64,000 nt of DNA from Hemerocallis citrina (lineage: Eukaryota; Streptophyta; Magnoliopsida; Asparagales; Asphodelaceae): contig CM030366.1 of NCBI GenBank assembly GCA_017893485.1, forward strand, positions 105,683,796 through 105,747,795, given 5' to 3'. The notes under the pieces are model-generated. The model made no database searches. It was given only the letters and a program-made list of their open reading frames with translations, and was not told the DNA's origin. Position numbers and translations under genes: made by a program. Shown here one piece after another: positions 31,632 to 43,260 of the stretch. Positions within the stretch are counted from its first letter, which is position 1; every line of letters starts with the position of its first letter.

Positions 31632-33793
31632 TTAGGTCCAATGAGATGCGAGTGGGTGGTAATTCGCATAATCTATTCCATTCAGTGGCACACAGCACAA
31701 GACCTGTTCTGGCAACTCTTCAGGTTTGTTTCCCTGTTTCAGATTCATACCAAAAAAAAAAAAAATTAGGGGTCTAGAGGGGGAAAATGTTTCTGAAAGT
31801 TGTCAATAAAAAAAAATTAAGAACCTGTATGGTTAAGCTAACATCCAAGACATAAAGTTTCAGCCTGAACTGATCTGTCATAGTAGTTACGGGTACCAAC
31901 CCGTTACAAACCAGTTCAGAAAGATAATGAGGGATTCATATTCGTAATTATCCATAAGAGGTGGTTTTAACCACTTCTATCCATCCACGCCGGGAAGTAG
32001 ACATTTGTTCTTATCTCGAAACAGATCCCTAAGGCATCTATAAATACCCTTCTTCTCCCACCGTTACAAGGCAATGAATTATTGCCTACCTAAAACTTTC
32101 TTAATCTTCCTAGTTATTGACAAGAGTGTCGGAGGGTTCGTCGCCGGAATTCATCCCGGTGTATCGAACTTTGTGCAGGTTCGTGACAGCGGCAAGGAAC
32201 GAGTCAACACATAGGCGGAGTCAACAAGTTCGCTTTACTGTTTTCCTTAAAAAACTTACAAATTCGTCTATTGCTCTCACACTCGAAATCAGCAGCAACA
32301 CATGGAAAGGAACAATTGAATCCATAGGAAAGCTTTAACCTTTTCCACTTCATCATCAATTAAACTCTGTATGTAAAATCAACTAATTAATCAGTTCACA
32401 GAATAAGATAACAACCGTGTACGGATATGGAATTGAACCATAAAAATTAAAAATATGGTTAAACTGCAGCTACATGCATATATATCAAGCAAAATGGTTA
32501 AATGAAACAATACTGTAGAAAATTTGAAATAAAATTCTGAGTTATAGAACTCAAATTATCATGATTGACAAAGCCCTCATAGTCATCCCAAATCTTTGCG
32601 GTGAGCTGATTTACATTTTATTATGTGGAAATATACTTATGAGAATATATCATTCTTTACACACGTTACCAATTAATATTGTCCCTAACCTTTTCAAAGG
32701 TTCCAAGTATTTGCCTGTTTTATGAGTAACAGGTACTTTTAAAATTTCATAAAGAGGTTCACTTTTACTAAGGACTTATAGCTCAGAAGTTATAGGGGTG
32801 GAATGTGCAAAGATCAGCCTATAGCGTAGCCCTTTATTCAAAAAAGAAAAGAAAAAAATATATTAACTCCTTTTTATTTTACATTAGCGTATCAAAGTAA
32901 ACAACACAAAGAACAGCTAATAAATAACCTAGCGAGCTCATAAATTTATGAACAGACTATGGAGATTAACTAAAATCTATACAATTATTAATTAATAATT
33001 GTTTTATTACTGTGACATCGTTTCGGATCTTATGAAGCATGATCTTAGCAGAACCAAACTTACTCTAATGTGGTCTGAAAATGAGATGGTAGTTCTTTCG
33101 AGTAATTCTCCGAGAGCCTAAAATACAACACAAAGCTAAATCCTTCCCCATCAATTTCGTTCTGAAAGATTGCTGCAGGATATAATGGAATCTGAGATGA
33201 CAACAAAAACAGTAACATATAAAGTCATCCAAATTAATTAGTCATACGAAACTATAACAGATGCTTTTAGCAGAAGAGAAGTCCAATTATGCAGATAAAA
33301 TCCAACGTTTTCAAGGTGTCAGCTATTGTCTACGTCAAGCAAACTAATCTATGTATGGATCACAAAAATTGCTAAAGAAACTAAGTATATGTATCTGTAC
33401 ATTCACAACAAGAAGTTGTGGGAGCTTTGATGATGAATTGACACTGGGAAGTTCGATAAATCTAGCAATGTGACTAATTTTCTGCTTTGACAAGTACACA
33501 TCAACACCAAATGGATAATATGCTACATGATTTGGAGCAAACTCTTTCTTCTTATCCCTGATGTACAATGCCACAATTAGCAGTATCGTCGATGCAAAGT
33601 TGTGATTTGAATAAAAAAAACATGAAAGCTGGACCAGAATAAAAATATATACAGCACCTCAAGTAATTTTGGCCTCGAACCCGAAAGGTACCAGGATCAA
33701 TTTTTGACCAGCAATCAGGCATTTTCTTTTCTGCTAGGCAGAATGGAACTTGAGAACCTGCTAATGGTCTTTCAAAGACAGACTTCGTGGAAA
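31632..33793 (-). pseudogene. EDR2-like DUF1336 protein gene, 3' part, disrupted
   Basis: Minus-strand exons recognisable as the C-terminal DUF1336 domain of EDR2-type proteins. Exon 33793-33658 (CWSKIDPGTFRVRGQNYLR), exon 33557-33395 (DKKKEFAPNHVAYYPFGVDV to LLVVNVQ), exon 33191-33064 (IPLYPAAIF to HFQTTL, GTAAGT donor), exon 32364-32303 (LIDDEVEKVK), exon 31875-31825 (LKLYVLDVSLTIQ), last exon 31733-31632 (EELPEQVLCCVPLNGIDYAN, TAA). One base is missing after VEKVKAF. About 60-70 residues between VPF and the LKLYVLD exon are gone, and an LTR lies there instead. The donor after VNVQ reads AT rather than GT. Upstream exons (N-terminus) were not found by 34.7 kb. Related genes act in membrane-lipid-linked defence signalling. 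Confidence 0.8.
31876..32302 (+). mobile_element. Solo LTR (427 bp) in the EDR2-like gene, no TSD
   Basis: Begins TGTCATAG and ends CAACACA. TCTATAAATACCC at about 32035 gives a plus-strand promoter, followed by a typical U5-like stretch (gagtgtcggagggttcgtcg). The flanks tgatc and tggaa do not match. They belong to coding positions some 60-70 residues apart, so the LTR is accompanied by a deletion of exon sequence, as expected from recombination between two nearby insertions. Confidence 0.65.
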
Positions 33794-34708
33794 CTGCAAA
33801 TGGGAATACGAGTCAATAAATATTCACCATTTTTATTCATACTTGACTGTAACAGTGAATTTCAAAAATTATGTGCTGACCTAAGGCATAAAACTCCACC
33901 ATCACAAATGGTAAGGCATACTCATGTAAATGAAACTTTTAGCCTAGTAAGCTAAACTGGGAGATAATAGTATGTCTTTCCCTAATGATCTCAAGTGTAC
34001 ATATGTCCGACATTAAAGCATTCCATACAAATACTACTTTACTAATAATTTTCACTTTGGAACCATACTACAATACCGCAAGTTTCCTAAACACTGCGAA
34101 AGATGGTACTAGTACTGACATATTCAAGAATTTAAATGATACCACATGAAAAATATTCATAACTCAGAAGAGGAACCCAGACCTCAACTCAAGTTAGCCC
34201 ACCCCAGTACCAGTTTCGTGACATATCTTAACATAAATTTACATCAGAGGAAAAGGGGATACTACTTGACAAATTAAATGATTCAGATTTATAAACAGCA
34301 GCATTTGAAGACTCATATTAGGAAGTACGCCTCCTTTATGAGCCTCGGGTCTAATATCCTGAACACTGATCGGAAAAACTTGATGCTTGTCCCCAATAAC
34401 AATATTATGTTTTTATTTAGTAATAGGATGAGCAATATAAAATACAGAAACTACTTTTCATGGATTCTGTACTAATTTCTGACTGCCAAATTTTTTTGAT
34501 GTAATTATATTTGTAAGACTACTAAGTAGATGCCTGCCTTCCTGATAAGAGCAACAAATGAAACAATAAAGATTTATTCATTGTCCTTATTCAAAGACAA
34601 TCAGAATGAGAAATTGAAGTAATACTTCCCATAGGCCTTCTAAAGGCTAACTCGTGAAGTCAGTAATGAAATCAGTAAAGAACAAAATACAGACATCCTT
34701 TCCAGTTG
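33794..34708. other. Unassigned sequence upstream of the EDR2-like exons
   Basis: AT-rich. The first bases hold the acceptor catttgcag of the EDR2-like exon, so this is probably intron. I could not find the missing 5' exons, and no other gene is visible. Confidence 0.45.
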
Positions 34709-34860
34709 TTTTTTTTTTTTTTTGGATCATCAAGAGTAGATCAGAATCCCATGGGTTCCATTAAAAGAGTTTAATGAAACATACAGAAGATGAATTATGA
34801 AGTTCATGAAACTCAATGGGTTGGATCATGGAACTTATACTTCACCAAAAAGAGAACTCG
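34709..34860 (-). mobile_element. LINE 3'-end relic
   Basis: A T15 run (34709-34723) is a poly(A) tail on the minus strand. The adjoining block (ggttccattaaaa, then gaattatgaagttcatgaaact) is also found, in the opposite orientation, in the loop of the inverted-repeat element (41636-41777) ahead of its own A run. Both are 5'-truncated ends of one LINE family. Confidence 0.6.
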
Positions 34861-35187
34861 CCCCAAACATGCGAGCTCCCCGCCAAAAATAATAACAATC
34901 AACAATCAAATAATATAACAAAGCATTCTTATTGATCAGGAAACCAAGGGATTCCTCACTCTGTCCTTTTTTTGTTTCTTTAATGCAACTGATGTTCAAC
35001 ATACATAATAATTTGTGTGTATACCTACCCGTCCTGGCCTTTCTCCACGTCCCTGCCTCCTCCGCCCTTCCTCCCCGGCCCTCCCACACACCTTCTACCA
35101 ACCCCGTGCCTCCCAACCCCACCCTCAATCCATCTCCCTCCCTAAAAGTTCCAGATCTGAACTCAGATCTAATCCTGCCACCTCACT

Positions 35188-35590
35188 TGTCAGGAGTTAA
35201 CGCTCAGGCCATAGCTCGCCGGAGGAATGGGTACAAGTGTGCAGATGATGGCCTCCATGCTTCGGGTTCATTTGATGTCATTGGATGTTAAAGCGCTGAG
35301 ATAGGATGCACGTGTGATACGCACGTTTACTTTTGTAAATACTGGTTGGCGGGAAGAGGAGCGGGAAATGTATAAGTGCGCTATGTACGTAAATGTTTGA
35401 AAATGTTGTCGTGTAGTGTAACGGCCTAACGGCCTATATAACAACTTGATTGTAATCTGTTAGAGCAATGAATGAAAATTCCTATTCTTTTCTCCTCTAA
35501 ATTTCTTCTTCTTCCTCTCAACCCATCTTCTTGAAGCTTCTACTTCCGCCATGGCCAGATCTCGAAGCAACAGAAATCCGAACTCTGACA
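35188..35590 (+). repeat. 5' LTR, 403 bp
   Basis: TATATAA at about 35435-35441. The gag start codon (35551) lies inside the LTR, and the primer site follows the LTR by three bases. Confidence 0.93.
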
Positions 35591-38500
35591 ATCTGGTATC
35601 AGAGCCAGACAATCTTGAGGGCGATGAAGGCAGTACTTCGATCGAAGGAATCGTGGCTGACATGAGAAGTCAGATGGTGGAAAGCCAGCTCCAAACAAAC
35701 TACCTCAACGAGAGGGTCGAAGCCATTGCTCAGAGTGTGGGAACCAGGATTTCGTCGATGGAGTCAAGGCTGGACTCTCTGATGACGATGATGCAACAGA
35801 TCCACTCACGACCACCGCAACCACCTCTGCTTCCAAATCCAATACCACCACCAATCCGTAGGGAGGTAAATGTTTTTAACTCCAATTCATCACTAATTAC
35901 TCAACCAATGGACGGTGGAACTGTGTTCAGGACTCCGTTCAAGATGGAGTTTCCGATGTTTCACGAAGGGGATCCAACAGAATCGATCTGTGGAGTCGAA
36001 CAGTTCTTGGATTTCTATGAGGTACCTGAACACCAGAGGCTTAAGTATGCGATGCTCAACTTGAGAGGTAGAGCCGCACAGTGGTTTCGAAGACATCTGA
36101 AGCCGAAAATTCACGAGATGACTTGGACGATGTTTTTGGAAGAGCTGATTACCAGATTTGGACCGACAGAGTTCCAAGACTTCGAGGGGATCCTATCGAA
36201 ACTTCAGCAAAAAGGGGATCCCGAGGTCTACGTCCAGGAGTTTGATCGGATTTCTAACTTCGTCGAAGGGTGGACGAAGTCACACTTCCTAAGTACCTTC
36301 ATCAGTGAGCTTCAAGATGAGATACGCTGGGATGTTAAATCACAGCGTCCAAAGAATGTTAACGATGCGATTGGCTTAGCCAGGGGATACGAAGAAAAAC
36401 TTTCTTGTTTGAGGAGAAGCTTCAGAGGCCAGTTCACTTCCAAAGCATACTCTCTTCCACCTAAACCACCTCCATCAGTGAGCGTCTCGACTAATTCTTT
36501 TTCCCCACATACCTCAACTTCCAGTGTTCAAACCCACTCCAGTCAAAACAGCGCTCCATCACCAGTTGCTACTAGCTTTGTGCCTAAGCGGTTGTCTCTC
36601 CAGGAAATGCGTGAGAGGAGAGCTAAAGGCTTGTGCTTCAATTGCAATGAAAGGTATACTGCTGGCCATCTTTGTAAAACTCAAAAATTATATTTCCTTG
36701 AAGGATTAGAAGAGGAAGGAATTGAAGAAGTTGAAGGTGAGAAGGTTACCATAGATGAGGAGGTATCCACACTTGTACAGTCACAACCCCACAACACCCT
36801 CTATCCGGAAATATCCTTCCACGCTCTTGTTGGAAATCATGTATACCCCCAGACAATGCGAGTAAAAGGAAGAATCGGTGGTAAAGATGTTAATATCCTC
36901 ATTGATTCTGGCTCAACCCACAATTATTTGGATCCCCAAACTGCGCTTAAAGCTAATCTTTCTGTTATAAATGAACCTCGTTATAAAGTGACTGTGGCGA
37001 ATGGACAATGCATGTATAGTGAAGGGAAGGTTCCTAGTGTGAGTTTCATAGTTCAAGGAGTAGAGCTTCAAGCTGAGCTACTCCTATTGTCGCTAGGGCC
37101 TACGCAGATGGTCCTAGGTGCACATTGGTTATGGTCGTTAGGCCCAGTAACGATGGATTTCTCACAGATGACAATGGAGTTTGAAGTTGTAGGGAGTAAG
37201 AAGAAGCTGCAGGGACTTCTCAGCTCCCAACTGCAGATGGTTAATGCTCAGGAAATCTCTAAGATGAACTCATGTGTCTGTCAAGCTTTTATGATCCAAA
37301 TCCAAACAACTACATTAGAGGAAGAAGGAAGTAGTGAAGTGCATACTGATTCTGAAGATCTTCAGTCAGTCCTCAATCAATTTCCTGAAGTGTTCAAAGA
37401 TACTCTTGCCCTTCCCCCTCAGAGATCCATTGATCATCAAATACCTATTGTTGAAGGAGCTAAACCTGTGTGCTTAAGACCCTATAGACACCCACACTAC
37501 CACAAAGGAGAGATTGAGAAACAAATAAAAGAAATGCTCAACTCAGGATTTATTCGGCCAAGCCAAAGTCCATATGCATCCCCAGTGATTTTGGTGAAGA
37601 AATCAGATGGGAGTTGGAGGTTATGTGTCGACTATAGGGCGTTCAATAGCCAAACAATCAAAGCTAAATTCCCAATTCCCCTCATTGATGACCTCCTAAA
37701 TGAATTAAATGGATCTACCTTCTTTTCTAAAATAGATTTGAAGTCAGGCTATCATCAGATACGGGTTAGCGACACAGACATTGCCAAGACAGCCTTCCGA
37801 ACCCACCATGGACATTATGAGTTCATCGTCATGCCTTTTGGCCTTACAAATGCACCCGCAACATTCCAGAGTTTAATGAATGATATTTTTAAGGAATATC
37901 TACGCAAGTTCATCCTGGTATTTTTTGATGATATTCTCATCTATAGCAATTCTTGGGCGAGTCATTTACAACATGTTTCTATCACACTAGAGGTGTTAAG
38001 TAAGCACAAGCTGGTGGCGAAAGGAAGTAAGTGCACATTTGGAAAACGTACAGTTGGGTTCTTGGGGCACATTATCAGCCAAGACGGCATTGCAGTAGAT
38101 CCAAAGAAAATTCAAGCAGTAGTTGAGTGGCCAGAACCCCAGATTGTGAAGGAGCTTCGTGGGTTTTTGGGCTTAACAGATTATTACCGTAGATTTGTGA
38201 AGAACTACGGAGGAATTGCACTCCCTCTCACTCAATTGTTGAAGAAGAACTCTTTTCAATGGAGCACCGCAGCCTCAGAAGCCTTCCAGGTTCTTAAAGA
38301 AGCAATGACATCTACCCCTGTGTTGAGATCCCCAGACTTCTCCAAGGTTTTTGTAGTGGAAACCGACGCATCCCAATCTGGCATTGGGGCTGTATTGATG
38401 CAAGAATCACAACCTATTGCTTATATGAGTAAGGGATTGAAGGGTAGATTAATGGTCCTCTCCACTTACGAAAAAGAAGTCTTTGCGATCTTGCAGGCTT

Positions 38501-40306
38501 TGAAACAATGGAGGCAGTATTTGTTGGGAGGTGAGTTCATTATAAGAACAAATCAAAGGAGTATTAAGTTCATTTTGGAGCAAAGAATCAACACTGACAT
38601 GCAGGAGAAGTGGTTGTGGAAGTTATTGGGTTATAACTTTACGGTTGAATACAAAAAGGGAAGTGAAAACAATGCAGCTGATGGGTTGTCTAGAAGGAGA
38701 ATAGAAGGTAAATCGTACTGTGAAGTAACATTTGTAGTACCAGAATGGATGGAGGGTATCAAGAGAATGGTTAAGGAAGATCCCTACTATGCAAACTTCG
38801 CTGAGAAACTTCAAGCTAGACCTGGAGATCATGGAAAGTTCAAACTACTTGGTGGTGTCTGGTATTACAAAGGCAAGATACTGGTGAGTCCAAACAAAGA
38901 GGTGAGGCATTTGATTTTTTTTTGATCTTCACTCTTCGAGTGTAGGGGGACACTCTGGTTTCACCAAAACTCTGAAGCGCATCAAGAGGGATTTTAAGTG
39001 GGAGGGAATGAGCAAGGAAATCAAACGTTGGGTACGAGAGTGCTTGGTTTGTCAGAAGAGTAAAAGTGAAAATCTTCAACCTGCAGGGCTCTTAAACCCT
39101 CTCCCAGTTTCTGATCGCGTTTGGGAAGATGTATCGATGGATTTTATTGAAGGATTGCCAAAGAGCCAAGGGAAGAGTGTGGTATTAGTTGTTGTTGATA
39201 GATTAACCAAATATTCCCATTTTATTGGAATATCACACCCATACACGGCTCAGTCTGTTGCTAAGGTGTTCGTAGACAATATCTATAAACTTCATGGGAT
39301 GCCGAAGAGTATAGTTAGTGATCGAGATCCTGTTTTCATTTGCAAATTCTGGAAGGAATTCTTCAAGCTTCAAGGATGTAAACTCAACCACACTACAACT
39401 TATCATCCACAGGGAGATGGACAAACAGAGGTTGTGAACAAAGTACTGGAACTTTACTTGCAATGTTTTTGCTGTCAGAAACCTACTGATTGGATGAATT
39501 GGATCTCGTGGGCTGAATTTTAGTTTAATACCAACTGGCATTCAACAACGAAGGTCGCCCCCTTTGAAGGAGTGTACGGAAGATCACCTCTTTCAATCAT
39601 TCAATATGTCAGAGGAACGACAAGTTTGCCAGCAGTAGAAGAAGACTTGATTAGTAGGGATACTATCTTGAAGTTGTTAAGAGATAATATGTTACAAGCC
39701 CAGGAAAGGATGAAGTATTTCGCAGATAGAAAACGAACAGAGAGGACATTCGAAGTAGGGGATCTAGTGTTGCTGAAGCTTCAACCTTACAGGCAAAATT
39801 CACTCCGAAATCATACTCCACAGAAGCTAACCTCAAGATTCTTTGGTCCTTATAAGATACTTGAGAGAGTAGGGTCGGTTGCGTACCGCCTTCAGTTGCC
39901 AAAGGGGGCCGTGATCCACCCAGTGTTTCATGTCTCGAAACTAAAAAAATGCCATGGTGAGCACTTACCCAACATATCCTCAGAGTTTCCTTCTTGGTGG
40001 GTAGAAGATGATAATCTAATGAGTCCAGATATGATACTGGCTAGAAGAGTGCTCAAGCGAAATAATAAGATGGTAATTGATCTGTTGATCAAATGGAAGA
40101 ATTATGGAGTAGAAAATGCATCCTGGGTTGACATTGACGTGATTTGTCGTCGTTTTCCAGACTTCGAACTTGGGGTAAGTTCGTTTTTAAGTGGGAAGGA
40201 GTTGTCAGGAGTTAACGCTCAGGCCATAACTCGCCGGAGGAATGGGTACAAGTGTGCAGATGATGGCCTCCATGCTTCGGGTTCATTTGATGTCATTGGA
40301 TGTTAA
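35551..40306 (+). pseudogene. Chromovirus gag-pol polyprotein, two lesions
   Basis: Starts at 35551 in the 5' LTR and reads through the primer site (translated LVSEPDN). Order: gag, with MFHEGDP and the zinc motif CFNCNERYTAGHLC (about residue 365); protease IDSGSTHNYL; RT LCVDYRAFN, PFGLTNAPATFQ and FFDDIL; RNase H VVETDAS; integrase zinc region and core (MDFIEGLP, VSDRDPVF, PQGDGQTEV); then HPVFHVSKLK and the chromodomain (ILARRVLKR, LIKWKNY, ASWVDID). It runs on into the 3' LTR and stops at 40304. Lesions: a frame change in a T9 run near 38920, and a TAG at 39521 where Trp is expected. RNase H has RTNQRS where RTDHQS is usual. Confidence 0.9.
35594..35605 (+). promoter_or_regulatory. Primer-binding site, tRNA-Met type
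   Basis: TGGTATCAGAGC, three bases after the 5' LTR. The site is inside the gag reading frame. Confidence 0.9.
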
Positions 40307-40605
40307 AGCGCTGAGATAGGATGCACGTGTGATACGCACGTTTACTTTTGTAAATACTGGTTGGCGGGAAGAGGAGCGGGAAATGTATAAGTGTGCTATG
40401 CACGTAAATGTTTGAAAATGTTGTCGTGTAGTGTAACGGCCTAACGGCCTATATAACAACTTGATTGTAATTTGTTAGAGCAATGAATGAAATTTCCTAT
40501 TCTTTTCTCCTCTAAATTTCTTCTTCTTCCTCTCAACCCATCTTCTTGAAGCTTCTACTTCCGCCATGGCCAGATCTCGAAGCAACAGAAATCCGAACTC
40601 TGACA
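40203..40605 (+). repeat. 3' LTR, 403 bp
   Basis: Matches the 5' LTR apart from five substitutions. It contains the stop codon of the polyprotein frame at 40304-40306. Confidence 0.93.
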
Positions 40606-40857
40606 TCACTCCCTCCCTCCACGTTTCTCCCCGGCCATAACCCATCATTCTCCCTCCCTCCTCCCTACATCCTCGTCAGAAAACCCTACTCCCTCCCCCT
40701 CCCCACCTCCTTTTCCCTCCCCATCAGACTAGGTTCTGATTTCGGAAGGGGAGGAGGTCGTTGGCTCCTTCCTCCTCCCTTCTCCCACCAACACCTCTCC
40801 TAATATCCAAATGCAAATCAACTTCCAATAATCAAGAAAACTAATCCTATTTGTTGT

Positions 40858-41580
40858 GGAGCGACGATGGTCAAGCAAGTTCAAAGTCTGGGATCAATTT
40901 TGACATATTCAGGCAAATTGAGTGGGTGCCTGGGGTCTCTCTCGTGTTAGCGAGCTTGAAGGCGGCATTTGTATTATCACTGGAGCCGACGACCGTTGTG
41001 GTTGAGGTTGGAAGTGATGGAGAATGATGGACAAGCTTGATGATGAGAGAAAGTGTTTCAATTTAATCTATTACGGTTGAATTGGGTAGATGTCTAGGGT
41101 TTCTTTCGTACTAGTGAGCTTGGAGGTGGCGTTCATGTTACCGTTGGTCCGACGACAAGTTGCAATTATGGGTAACAGTAGACGGAGGACAAGTTAGGTA
41201 TTGAGAGAATGGCTAAATATTGACCTATTCAGGTCATATTAGAGTGATGCCTAAGGTTTCTCACGTATCTATAGGCTTGGAGATGGTATTTGTGGTACCG
41301 TCGGGGGGCGACGTCAGCTCTAGTTGCAGGGTGATAGTGACAGTCAACGATGGTCAAGCTAGCGGATGAGAAAAAGGCCTCAGTTTGGAGATGTTCAGGT
41401 CAGATTTGTGGATACATGTGTCTCTTATGTTAAGGAGCTTGAAGTTGCCGTTTGTGTTATCGATGGGGTGACGGCGGTTGTGGTTGCGAGTGGTGGCGAT
41501 GACAAAAAGTGTACAAGCAAGGGGATGAGAGAATGTGCTCAATGTTTGACCTATTCAGGTCAAATTGGGTTGGCACGATG
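40858..41580 (+). repeat. Tandem array in the left arm, ~165-bp units
   Basis: About 4.3 units, starting near 40890, 41068, 41213, 41377 and 41534. Each has (g)acctattcaggtcaaattg, then a gtttct(c/t) stretch, then gagcttggaggtgg, then gacaagct..gatgagag. The array gives rise to the 71-residue frame at 41366-41581, which is not a gene. Confidence 0.75.
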
Positions 41581-41635
41581 AACTTGTTATGGTGAGGTCG
41601 GTCGAAAAGTAGGATTAGATTTTGTTGTATTATTT

Positions 41636-41777
41636 GTTTGTTGGTTGAGGAGTATGAGTTTAATGACCCAGCCTGTTGGGTTTCATGAACTTCATAATCC
41701 TTCTTTTGGTTGTATGTTTTGTTAAAAACTTTTTAATGGAACGTGGGGTATCTTCGACCCACCGTTAACGAAAAAAA
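41636..41777 (+). mobile_element. LINE 3'-end relic in the loop
   Basis: Ends in cccaccgttaacg and an A7 run. The body matches the relic at 34709-34860 in reverse. It sits at the centre of the inverted repeat and separates the two arms. Confidence 0.6.
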
Positions 41778-41837
41778 TAATACAACAAAACCTAATTCTA
41801 TTGTTCACCGACCCAGTCAAAGCAAGTTCCACATGCC

Positions 41838-42527
41838 TGTTGAGTTTTAACTGCGGAATAACTCACCAAAAAAGATGCAAGAACTATAGAATAAAAAATA
41901 AGAGAACAAAGAATAACCAGAAGTAATACACAAGAACACACAAGATTTTTCCGAGGTTCACCCAATGCAATGGCTACTTCTCCACGCAGAGGCACTCCTG
42001 CGATTTTCACTAGAAATATGAAGAACAGGTTTACAAATCTCTCAAGAACTGACCACCAAGGTGTAGGATTTCTCTCTATCTTCCTCTCTCTCAATGACGG
42101 CTGTTAGATCTTTCTTTTATTTTTACTTAACCCTAAAATCGTACACAATACAATATATATATCAGTTTACACAACTTCTAATTTCAGTGGCTCATCAATC
42201 AGTATCGCTACAGTCGATCGCAACATAGTGACGGTCGATCGGTTCATGCCTTCGACTGTACAGGGTCTAACAGAGAGTGGGACGGTCGACTGCCCGGTCG
42301 ACCGGTCATTCCTTCAAAACTGCAGGGTCCAATAAGGAGAGAGATAGTCGACTGCCCGGTCGACCGTACATTTTCTTGTACGTGTGCGGTCGACTATCCA
42401 GGTGCAGTCGACCGCAACTGGCTTGCAGCTATTGGCTGCTCTGAGCTACTTGCTATATCTTCGATTCCTCTTCTCGTATGTCTTCTCCAACCCCATTATC
42501 GTGTATTTGGATCCAAAAATCCTAACA
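41838..42527 (-). mobile_element. Solo copia LTR, 690 bp
   Basis: Ends TGTTGAG and CCTAACA. The 5-bp target duplication ATGCC is perfect (41833-41837 and 42528-42532). On the minus strand it starts TGTTAGGATTTTTGG, and its U5 has ggtgaacctcgg followed by aaatcttgtg, as in Maximus/SIRE- or Tork-like copia LTRs. It carries seven or more GTCGA palindromes (42211-42414). It is the intact relative of the LTR at 24089-24748. Confidence 0.88.
42211..42414. repeat. CAGTCGACTG palindrome cluster B
   Basis: Sites start at 42211 and 42232 (21 bp apart), 42283 and 42295 (12), 42345 and 42357 (12), 42387 and 42405 (18). Variants include CGGTCGACCG and CAGTCGATCG. All keep the GTCGA core. Confidence 0.85.
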
Positions 42528-42532
42528 ATGCC

Positions 42533-43260
42533 AACCCAATCTGACATGAATAGGTCAAAATTGAGCAATTTCTCTCATCTCCATGCTTATACACCATCCA
42601 TCGTCATCGCCACTCGTAACCACAACTTCTGTCACCTCCAGCAGTATCACAAATGTTGTCTTAAAGCTCAGTGGCAAGAGAGATACCCCAGACACCTACC
42701 AATTTGACCTGAATAGGTAAAAAATGGGCCTTTCCTCTTAACCCCTAGCTTGAACACTGTCCACTGTCACCGCCATCTACAACCACAGATGCTGTCACCA
42801 CCAATGATAGTAAAAATGCCACCTCCAAGCCCATTGGTACGAGAGAAACCTTAGGCATCCCTCCAATATGACCTGAATAGGTCAATATTGTGCCCCTTCT
42901 TTCGTCACCTAGCTTGTCCACTATCTATCGTCACCCACAACCACAACCGCAACTTGTTGTCACCCCCAACGGTAACATGAATTCCACCTCCAATTCCAGT
43001 GGTATGAGAGAAACCCCAAGCACCTACTAAATCCGACCTGAATAGGTTAAAATGGAATCTTTTTTCTCATCACCTAGCTTGTCCATCATTCACTATCACC
43101 TCCAACAGCAACTACAAGTGCCATCGCCCACAACGTTAACAACAACGACACCGCCAAGCCCACTGAAATGAGAGAGACCCTAGACACTCACCCAATCTAA
43201 CCTAAATAGGTCAAAATTGAGCCCAAACTTTGAGCTCGCTCGTCCATCGTCACCCCATAA
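42533..43260 (-). repeat. Tandem array in the right arm
   Basis: About four units of the same repeat as at 40858-41580, in opposite orientation. Each contains acctgaataggtcaa and gccacctccaa. Confidence 0.75.

Larger units (their letters stand above)
35188..40605 (+). mobile_element. Chromovirus (Ty3/gypsy, Reina-like), near intact
   Basis: LTRs of 403 bp at 35188-35590 and 40203-40605, starting TGTCAG and ending CTGACA. The target duplication TCACT is perfect (35183-35187 and 40606-40610). By eye the LTRs differ at five positions (about 1.2%), so this is a young insertion. Gag, protease, RT, RNase H, integrase and a C-terminal chromodomain are all present. The short LTRs, single gag-pol frame and chromodomain point to the Reina type. 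It lies inside the inverted-repeat element. Confidence 0.93.

Noticed and set aside
31876..32302. Cassandra-type TRIM
   Set aside because: No 5S-rRNA-like sequence was seen in the LTR, and only a single LTR is present.
32117..32338. 73-residue + strand frame as a gene
   Set aside because: It lies in the solo LTR and runs into the antisense of an EDR2-like exon.
42384..42707. 107-residue + frame near 42.4 kb
   Set aside because: It spans the end of the solo LTR and the start of the right arm array, so it is a chance frame across an insertion border.
40858..43260. Regular repeats that might suggest a CRISPR-like array
   Set aside because: Units are about 165 bp with no short conserved repeat and unique spacer pattern. 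They exist as opposed arrays in a plant transposable element.
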